From assembly GCF_934476685.1 (NCBI RefSeq), contig NZ_CAKSNX010000024.1, positions 1 to 10,977 on the forward strand: 10,977 nucleotides of DNA, given 5' to 3'. Position 1 is the first letter of the stretch, and the number at the start of each line of letters is the position of its first letter. Source of the stretch: an uncultured Ruminococcus sp. GTDB taxonomy: Bacteria; Bacillota; Clostridia; Oscillospirales; Ruminococcaceae. The notes below the pieces were generated by a model, which ran no database searches, had not been told where the DNA came from, and was given only the letters and a program-made list of their open reading frames with translations. Positions 5,617 through 10,977 of the stretch are shown piece after piece. The position numbers and the translations under genes were made by a program.

Positions 5617-7617
5617 ATGATAAGATTTATTGAAGATAACGGCGCGCTTATCGCACGGTCCAGAAATGAAACTATCCGTATCGAGGGCTGGGGAAAAAAC
5701 GCTTTGCGTGTAAGGGCAACACTGCTTAAAAAGCTTCCCGAAAATGCACACGCTCTTACCGAGAATGTGGCACACAGCGCAAAGGTGACCATTGACGAAG
5801 GGAGCGAAACAGCAGAGATAGTAAACGGTAAGATAAAGGCAACTATCAACGGCGTCGGCATAATATGCTTCTATAAAGACAACGAGCTTATTTTGCAGGA
5901 GTATTACAGCTACTATTATGGCTCGATTCGTAAAGAGGCTATATGTTACAAGACCAGATCTCGTGAATACAAGGGTCTTGCTTCTGATGATTTTAAGATA
6001 ACTGTTCGCTTTGAGTCAGACCCCGATGAAAAGCTTTACGGTATGGGTCAGTATCAGATGCCTATACTTGATCTTAAAGGTTCGGTTCTTCCCCTTGAAC
6101 AGCGAAATTCTCAGGTCAGCGTTCCTTTTGTGATTTCTAGCAAGGGATATGGTATGCTATGGAACAATCCTGCAACAGGCGAAGCCGCTTTCGGAACAAA
6201 TATCACAAAGTGGATCTCCGATGAGAGCGACATGGTGGATTACTGGATAACAGCCGATGATACCCCTGCACAGATCGTGACAAATTATACCGAATGCGTG
6301 GGCAGAGCGCCTGTTATGAGCAAGGATTATCTCGGTCTATGGCAGTGCAAACTTCGTTACCGCACCCCTGACGAAGTGCTTGAGGTCGCAAGAAAATACA
6401 AAGAGCTTGGCATAAAGCTGGATGTTATAGTTATCGACTTTTTCCACTGGCCATATCAGGGCGACTGGAGATTTGATGAGAAATACTGGAGCAAAGAGGC
6501 TGTAAAGGCAATGACGGACGAGCTGCACAATATGGGAACTAAGGTCATGGTATCCGTTTGGCCTTCAGTAGATAAGCGCAGCGAAAATTATTATGAAATG
6601 GAGCAAAAGGCGCTCATAAGCACCACTGATGTGGGTTCGGTGCAGACCTATGATTATGAGGGCGACTGCGGCACAGTAGACTTTTTCAATCCCGAAGCGC
6701 AGGAATTTGTTTGGAGCAAGTGCAAGCAGAATTACCGTGACTTGGGCATTGACCTTTTCTGGCTGGACAATTCCGAGCCTGACAGCACCAAGTATGATTT
6801 TGAAAATTACCGCTATTATACCGGACGTGGTTCAAAGGTAGGCTGCGAATACCCGAAGAAATATGTTGAGGCATTCTATAACGGACAGGAAGCTGAGGGA
6901 GATCATGAAGCGGTAAACCTCTGTCGTTCTGCCTGGGTAGGAAGTCAAAAGTACAGAACTCTTGTTTGGACAGGCGATATTCAGTCCAACTTTGAATCCT
7001 TTAAGGATCAGGTCATTGCAGGTCAGAACATGGGTCTTGCAGGTATACCTTGGTGGACGACGGACATTGGCGGATTTATGACGGACAACTGGGACGATCC
7101 CGATTTTACGGAGCTTCTTATACGCTGGTATCAGTACGGTGTATTCTGTCCTATCCTGCGTATGCACGGAAACCGTGGCCCTGACTGGGATATTCCAAAA
7201 CTTGATGACCGTGATTTTGGCGGCGGATATCTTTATACAGGTCACCCAAACGAGCTGTGGAGCTATGGTGATGAAGCCTATGAGATCATGAAAAAGTGGC
7301 TGGATATACGTCTTTCAATGAAGGACTACATTGCGGGACTTATGGAGGAAACGGCGAAAACAGGTGCTCCGCTTATCCGAACTATGTTCTTTGAGTTCCC
7401 CGACGACGAAAAGTGCTGGGAGCTTCCGGAACAGTATATGTTCGGCAGCGATTATCTTGTTGCCCCTGTGCTTGAGCTTGGCGCAAGAGAGCGCAGCGTA
7501 TATCTGCCAAAGGGCAAGTGGGAGAGCCTTTCCGATAAGAAAGTATACAACGGAGGTCAGACTGTGACCGTGCCTGCACCACTTGACATTATGCCTGTAT
7601 TTAAAAGACTTGGATAA
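5617..7617 (+). CDS. GH31 family alpha-glycosidase, probably alpha-xylosidase
   Basis: A 666-residue enzyme starting at ATG 5617 behind a good AGGAGG site. An N-terminal beta-sandwich (about residues 1-215) contains LYGMGQYQMP. The (beta/alpha)8 barrel follows, with GIKLDVIVIDFFHWPYQGDW, the nucleophile loop FWLDNSEPD (Asp384) and the acid/base loop LVWTGDI (Asp454). The hallmark WWTTDIGGF comes after that, and a C-terminal beta domain ends the protein. GH31 enzymes retain anomeric configuration and remove terminal alpha-linked xylose or glucose. The WLDxxEP nucleophile loop and the WP-containing barrel loop resemble alpha-xylosidases, but alpha-glucosidase activity is not excluded. There is no signal peptide, so it acts in the cytoplasm on imported oligosaccharides. 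The MFS gene follows 51 bases later, probably in the same transcript. Family certain, substrate inferred. Confidence 0.92.
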   Translation: MIRFIEDNGALIARSRNETIRIEGWGKNALRVRATLLKKLPENAHALTENVAHSAKVTIDEGSETAEIVNGKIKATINGVGIICFYKDNELILQEYYSYYYGSIRKEAICYKTRSREYKGLASDDFKITVRFESDPDEKLYGMGQYQMPILDLKGSVLPLEQRNSQVSVPFVISSKGYGMLWNNPATGEAAFGTNITKWISDESDMVDYWITADDTPAQIVTNYTECVGRAPVMSKDYLGLWQCKLRYRTPDEVLEVARKYKELGIKLDVIVIDFFHWPYQGDWRFDEKYWSKEAVKAMTDELHNMGTKVMVSVWPSVDKRSENYYEMEQKALISTTDVGSVQTYDYEGDCGTVDFFNPEAQEFVWSKCKQNYRDLGIDLFWLDNSEPDSTKYDFENYRYYTGRGSKVGCEYPKKYVEAFYNGQEAEGDHEAVNLCRSAWVGSQKYRTLVWTGDIQSNFESFKDQVIAGQNMGLAGIPWWTTDIGGFMTDNWDDPDFTELLIRWYQYGVFCPILRMHGNRGPDWDIPKLDDRDFGGGYLYTGHPNELWSYGDEAYEIMKKWLDIRLSMKDYIAGLMEETAKTGAPLIRTMFFEFPDDEKCWELPEQYMFGSDYLVAPVLELGARERSVYLPKGKWESLSDKKVYNGGQTVTVPAPLDIMPVFKRLG

Positions 7618-7668
7618 GGGCAAAAGGCTTTGTTAAAATAGTAATAAAGAAAGGAAAGAGATGCTCAT

Positions 7669-8850
7669 ATGAATTACAGAAAAACGTTGATCGCCTGTTA
7701 TATGGGATTTGTCACACAGGCGATAGCTGCAAATTTTGCACCGCTGCTGTTTCTCACGTTTCATAAGTCTTATATGATATCTTTGGGAAAAATAGCGCTT
7801 ATCTCATCTGTATTCTTTATCACGCAGCTGATAGTGGATATTTTGTGCGCACATTTTGCAGATGTTATAGGTTACAGAAAATGCGTTGTTGGTTCGCAGC
7901 TTCTTTCGGCGGTCGGACTTATCGGACTTGCTTTTCTGCCGCAGGTCACAACTGATCCGTTTACGGGAATAATTATCAGTACAATACTCTACGCCATAGG
8001 CAGCGGTCTTACGGAAGTGCTTGTTAGTCCTATTGTTGAGGCGTGTCCGTTTGAACACAAAGAGGCGGCAATGAGCCTGCTGCACTCCTTTTACTGCTGG
8101 GGTGCTGTAGGAGTTATACTGCTTTCAACGTTGTTTTTCTCGCTTTTCGGTATAGAAAATTGGAGAGTGCTGTCCTGTATATGGGCGGTGATACCCCTTT
8201 GCAACGTGTTTAATTTTGCGGTATGCCCTATCGAACACCCCACAGAGGACGGCAAGGGTTTGAGCATCGTCAGTCTGCTTAAAGTTCCGCTGTTTTGGCT
8301 CTCCATTCTGCTTATGATATGTGCAGGAGCGTCGGAGCTTTCAATGGCGCAATGGGCATCTGCCTTTGCGGAATCAGCATTGGGGCTTTCAAAATCAATG
8401 GGCGACATCACGGGTCCTTGTATGTTTGCCGTTACAATGGGTATAAGCCGCTCGCTGTATGGAAAATATGGTGAAAAACTCGATCTTATGAAATTTATGA
8501 TAGGTTCAGGGGCTCTTTGTCTTGCTTGCTATATTACAGCATCTTTGTCGGAGATACCTCTGCTGGGACTTGTCGGCTGCATAGTGTGCGGCTTTTCGGT
8601 AGGAATAATGTGGCCCGGAACGATAAGCATCTGTTCTGCAAAAATACCATTAGGCGGCACGGCTATGTTTGCTCTGCTGGCAATGGCAGGGGATATGGGC
8701 GGAGCGCTCGGCCCTGCTATCGTTGGCAACATTTCGCAAAATGCAGGAGATGACATTCAGAAAGGACTGCTTGCAGGCTGTGTATTTCCAGCAGTGCTTG
8801 TTATCTCTGTACTCTTTGTCAAAAAGCTTAGCAGATCAAGCAGGGCGTGA
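7669..8850 (+). CDS. MFS transporter, probable oligosaccharide importer
   Basis: A 393-residue hydrophobic protein with a spacing of hydrophobic stretches consistent with 12 membrane helices. A motif A-like segment FADVIGYRK (about residues 63-71) lies between helices 2 and 3. HSFYCWGAVGV (139-149) and GFSVGIMWPGTIS (308-320) resemble sugar-type MFS proteins such as the FucP-like group. It sits 51 bases after GH31 and is probably cotranscribed, which supports import of the GH31 substrate or of its product. An AAGGAAAGAG site lies upstream, but the spacing to ATG 7669 is long (about 8-14 bases, depending on the core chosen). A three-codon frame (ATG at 7661) ends in a TGA that overlaps the MFS ATG, so reinitiation may contribute. 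Substrate is not determined by the sequence. Confidence 0.85.
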   Translation: MNYRKTLIACYMGFVTQAIAANFAPLLFLTFHKSYMISLGKIALISSVFFITQLIVDILCAHFADVIGYRKCVVGSQLLSAVGLIGLAFLPQVTTDPFTGIIISTILYAIGSGLTEVLVSPIVEACPFEHKEAAMSLLHSFYCWGAVGVILLSTLFFSLFGIENWRVLSCIWAVIPLCNVFNFAVCPIEHPTEDGKGLSIVSLLKVPLFWLSILLMICAGASELSMAQWASAFAESALGLSKSMGDITGPCMFAVTMGISRSLYGKYGEKLDLMKFMIGSGALCLACYITASLSEIPLLGLVGCIVCGFSVGIMWPGTISICSAKIPLGGTAMFALLAMAGDMGGALGPAIVGNISQNAGDDIQKGLLAGCVFPAVLVISVLFVKKLSRSSRA

Positions 8851-8876
8851 AATAAGGCGTTATAATTTATACTGAC

Positions 8877-9246
8877 TTGTTTTCGTGTCGCCCGTTTGAC
8901 TTCCCCCACCCTAATCTGCGTGAGATAGCTGACCACAAGCTGAATGGAATGAATTATATCTCATACGTCGATATTTATAAAAACAGCTCGTATCACCCAC
9001 ATTGGCACGATGAGTTTGAGGCGGTGTATGTCAAGTCGGGCAGTATCCGTGTGTTTGTGAACAGCAGCGAATACGTTCTGAAATAGGGCGACGGCGCTTT
9101 CATAAACTGCTGCGTGAAACGACTTTGTCTATGCTGCAAATATGCGAGCTGTGCGGCTATTCCGACCAAAGCTATTTTACCAAAACGTTCAAAGATATGG
9201 CAGGCTGTTCGCCCTCGCAGTATCGTAAAAAGCAAAGAAATATCTA
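8877..9246 (+). pseudogene. second AraC family regulator, internally deleted
   Basis: The N-terminal cupin part is recognisable: FDFPHPNLREIADHKLNGMN, then SYHPHWHDEFEAVYVKSGSI. After YVLK comes a TAG (9084-9086) followed by GDGAFIN, which continues the cupin pattern. From about 9104 the frame changes and the sequence is the very end of an AraC protein: LLRETTLSMLQICELCGYSD, QSYFTKTFKDMAGCSPSQYR, ending at a TAA (9244-9246). Roughly 180 residues between the cupin and the last helix-turn-helix are gone. No clear start codon is seen; upstream is only a TTG at 8877 and the MFS stop at 8848-8850. The gene therefore has a stop, a frame change and a large internal deletion, and is certainly dead. 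It may once have been a regulator of the MFS or esterase genes. Confidence 0.82.
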
Positions 9247-9308
9247 AAATTGCTGATACACTGCGCAGAATGGTGCGCAAGATGAAAAGAACAGATGATA
9301 TAAAATGC

Positions 9309-9346
9309 AATACGGCGTGTGCTTTTGAATGGGCATACGCCGTATT
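9309..9346 (+). terminator. strong rho-independent terminator before the esterase gene
   Basis: Arms 9309-9322 and 9333-9346 pair over 14 bases with a single G-U pair (AATACGGCGTGTGC with GCATACGCCGTATT), around a 10-base loop. T-rich DNA follows (TTAT, then a long T-run at 9359-9366). It closes the transcript coming from the GH31-MFS-AraC pseudogene side and isolates the esterase gene. Confidence 0.8.
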
Positions 9347-9373
9347 TTATGACTGTAAATTTTTTTAAACCCT

Positions 9374-9402
9374 TAGACAAACCCGATTTTTTGTAGTATA
9401 AT
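9374..9402 (+). promoter_or_regulatory. esterase promoter
   Basis: TAGACA (9374-9379), a 17-base spacer and a perfect TATAAT (9397-9402). Positions 9374-9410 are 33 of 37 identical to the GH2 pseudogene promoter on the other strand. The AGGAGG of the esterase gene lies at 9415-9420. Confidence 0.8.
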
Positions 9403-9428
9403 TATATAAAAAACAGGAGGTAAAAGCT

Positions 9429-10220
9429 ATGTCAAACTTAACCATCAGATTTTATTCAAACTGCCTGCGCAGATACACCACGTTCAAAATGTACCTGCCC
9501 TGCGACATAAGACAGGACTGGGGACAGACAGATACGAAATACTCGGAAAGCAGCACGAAAACGCTTTTTCTGCTGCACGGTTTTACAGGCGACGCAGAAA
9601 ACTGGGTGCCTGAATATCTTTCGGACAAGTATAATTTTGCGGTAGTTATCCCCTCGGGCGAAAATTCTTTTTGGTTGGACGGACGCTCAACGGGTCATCA
9701 GTTCTGCAAATTCGTCGGCGAGGAGCTTGTGGACTATGTAAGGCGTGTTTTCAGACTTGCGAAAAGCGGCGGCGAAACATACATTATGGGACTTTCAATG
9801 GGCGGATTTGGTGCGCTCCATACGGCATTTGCTTATCCCGAAACCTTTGGCAAGGTCGCGGCGCTGTCCTCAGCGCTTATTGTTCACGAGGTCGCAGGAA
9901 TGTCAGAGGGGCAGGGCAACGATGTGGCGAATTATGAGTATTACAGAGAATGTTTCGGCGAAACATCTGAAGTGCTGAACAGCAGGAACAATCCCGAATT
10001 TCTCATAGACGAGCTTCAGCGAGAGGGCAAAAATATCCCCGATATATTTATGTGCTGCGGTACGGAAGATTTTCTGCTTGAAAACAACCGTGATCTTGAC
10101 AAATTTCTTGAAAGCAGAAATGTTCCACACGAGTATTTTGAAAGCAATGGCAGCCACGATACGATTTTCTGGAGCGAATATGCTGAAAAGGCAGTCAAGT
10201 GGATGTTTGAGGAGAAGTAA
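9429..10220 (+). CDS. esterase D/CE1-like alpha/beta hydrolase
   Basis: A 263-residue alpha/beta hydrolase of the PF00756 (esterase, tributyrin esterase EstA-like) type, full length for the family. The start is ATG 9429 with AGGAGG 8 bases upstream. LFLLHGFTGDAENW (about residues 46-59) supplies the oxyanion-hole region. The nucleophile elbow GLSMGGFGALH contains Ser123, the acid is probably Asp214 in CGTEDFLLENN, and the base is His243 in GSHDTIFW. There is no signal peptide, so it is cytoplasmic. Members of this group hydrolyse acetyl or other short acyl esters; removal of acetyl or feruloyl groups from imported plant-wall oligosaccharides would suit the GH31 and MFS neighbours. It has its own promoter, nearly the same as that of the GH2 pseudogene. 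Family and triad are secure; substrate inferred. Confidence 0.88.
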   Translation: MSNLTIRFYSNCLRRYTTFKMYLPCDIRQDWGQTDTKYSESSTKTLFLLHGFTGDAENWVPEYLSDKYNFAVVIPSGENSFWLDGRSTGHQFCKFVGEELVDYVRRVFRLAKSGGETYIMGLSMGGFGALHTAFAYPETFGKVAALSSALIVHEVAGMSEGQGNDVANYEYYRECFGETSEVLNSRNNPEFLIDELQREGKNIPDIFMCCGTEDFLLENNRDLDKFLESRNVPHEYFESNGSHDTIFWSEYAEKAVKWMFEEK

Positions 10221-10255
10221 GGTCAGTACAAGCTGAGAAAACACTCATAAAAAAC

Positions 10256-10293
10256 GCCACACCCCGTGCTGTCAAATCGGCACAGAGTGTGGC
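10256..10293 (-). terminator. terminator hairpin between convergent esterase and DUF3795 genes
   Basis: Arms 10256-10271 and 10278-10293 with loop TCAAAT. In the minus-strand RNA two arm differences become G-U pairs with one mismatch, and a GTTTTTT tract follows, so it mainly ends the DUF3795 transcript. It may also end the esterase transcript, as T-rich DNA lies on the plus side. It is 35 of 38 identical to 2317-2354. Confidence 0.75.
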
Positions 10294-10336
10294 TATTATT
10301 TTGATAATAATTTTATTGTATTATATAAACTGGAAG

Positions 10337-10711
10337 TTATCTCTCACCTGTCAAGATAAAATTCATTAACTGCTCTACATCATCAAACTCATCATAATCT
10401 CCGTTTATGCCATTTCGATGATACACAACGCCGGTTTTCTCATTTCTCTCCAAACAGTCCAAGAGCTTTTCTTCTCCATATTTTTTAGCAAATAAAGTAA
10501 ATGCGTATGGTTTGATTTTGCCCAATAATCCTTTCTTGCAATTTTCGTCACACTTATAACAATGTGTCAGTCCTTTTGCAATCGAACAGTTCTTATTCTC
10601 ACAAACATCATTATCTGGACAACCGTTTGAGCCACATCCATTACAATCGGCGTTTTCTGTGCATAAGCAGCATGCAAGACCACACCGGGCAATTCCTAAT
10701 TCTCGTTTCAT
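10337..10711 (-). CDS. DUF3795 domain protein, cysteine-rich
   Basis: A 124-residue protein from ATG 10711, chosen because GGAGG lies 6 bases upstream; a longer reading from 10777 lacks such a site and adds residues unlike the family. It starts MKRELGIARCGLACCLC, the typical DUF3795 opening (CGLxCxxC). It carries thirteen cysteines, at residues 10, 14, 15, 17, 23, 26, 31, 37, 42, 51, 54, 58 and 86, which suggests binding of one or more metal ions or clusters. The C-terminal half (YAFTLFAKKYGEEKLLDCLE) is cysteine-poor and probably helical. There is no signal peptide or membrane segment. It stands alone with its own promoter and terminator and has no evident link to the carbohydrate genes. The function of DUF3795 is not known. 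Confidence 0.8.
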   Translation of the reverse strand: MKRELGIARCGLACCLCTENADCNGCGSNGCPDNDVCENKNCSIAKGLTHCYKCDENCKKGLLGKIKPYAFTLFAKKYGEEKLLDCLERNEKTGVVYHRNGINGDYDEFDDVEQLMNFILTGER

Positions 10712-10846
10712 AAGGCACCTCCGCAACTTCCGATTTGTATTTCCATTCATAATTGTCCACTCTAACTTTTTTCTCATCTCGCCAAAAACTTCTGATACTT
10801 ACTCTTCGGCTTCTAAGCGTAAATATTTTTTGAGATTTCTAATGCA

Positions 10847-10875
10847 ATTATACTGATTTTATGAGAATTTGTCAA
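10847..10875 (-). promoter_or_regulatory. consensus sigma-A promoter of the DUF3795 gene
   Basis: On the minus strand a perfect TTGACA (10870-10875), 17 bases and a perfect TATAAT (10847-10852). The leader to the ATG at 10711 is about 130 bases. I see no known riboswitch or strong hairpin in it. Confidence 0.85.
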
Positions 10876-10954
10876 GATTAAATTCTTATAAAATTGTAAT
10901 TTGAAAATTGCAATATAAAATGTCACCAAAGTTCAGAAGGGAGATTTAGTAAAA

Positions 10955-10977
10955 GTGACGCTTCAAAAGGTGAAAGC
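10955..10977 (+). CDS. possible start of a gene cut by the window end
   Basis: An AAGGGAG site (10937-10943) precedes GTG 10955, which opens a frame reading VTLQKVK to the window end. The spacing of 11 bases is a little long and no convincing promoter is seen upstream on the plus strand. Only seven codons are visible, so the call is tentative. Confidence 0.25.

Noticed and set aside
10712..10777. N-terminal extension of the DUF3795 protein from ATG 10777
   Set aside because: Lacks a good ribosome binding site; the family opening begins at the Met at 10711, which has GGAGG.
1..10977. CRISPR array, tRNA, rRNA or complete insertion sequence
   Set aside because: No regularly spaced repeats, tRNA-like folds, rRNA sequence or intact transposase with terminal repeats were found by reading.

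Overview
The window looks like chromosomal DNA of a low-to-mid GC Gram-positive anaerobe. The AGGAGG ribosome binding sites, the sigma-A type promoters, the carbohydrate genes and the protein families (DUF4869, DUF3795, GH31, class M sirtuin) fit Clostridia, most likely a Ruminococcus-like gut or rumen fibre degrader. The lineage is inferred from gene style only. No tRNA, rRNA or CRISPR array was seen.

Region 1 (1-1370) is a graveyard of broken genes. It holds a sirtuin pseudogene of the class that has Gln in place of the catalytic His. It then holds minus-strand scraps of an AraC-like tail, an AAA-ATPase/PDDEXK-type protein and a large serine recombinase. The recombinase scrap is joined to a P-loop ATPase gene directly after its Walker A motif.

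Region 2 (1212-3890, minus strand) is the most interesting part. It contains two versions of a two-gene module: a DUF4869-type protein of about 150 residues followed by a P-loop ATPase. Both gene pairs overlap by exactly 11 bases, and both start from nearly the same promoter and leader segment. In the module at 2365-3769 both genes are intact, and the ATPase carries a second, TOPRIM-like half that resembles a compact OLD-type nuclease. In the module at 1212-1923 the ATPase is cut and the leader contains a hairpin and a decayed small gene. Function is unknown; a defence or stress module is a reasonable guess, not a demonstrated fact.

Region 3 (3926-10293) is a carbohydrate locus. A GH2 glycosidase gene reduced to its two ends and an AraC activator lie on the minus strand. 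A divergent control region separates them from a GH31 glycosidase and an MFS transporter on the plus strand. A second, internally deleted AraC gene and a strong terminator follow, then a CE1/esterase-D type hydrolase. The GH2 and esterase promoters are almost identical over 37 bases, which suggests one regulon. The expected scheme is that an AraC protein senses a sugar, the MFS protein imports an oligosaccharide, GH31 releases alpha-linked xylose or glucose, and the esterase removes acyl groups.

Region 4 (10256-10977) holds a cysteine-rich DUF3795 gene on the minus strand with a consensus promoter and a terminator hairpin that is repeated from region 2. The first bases of a possible plus-strand gene are at the window end.
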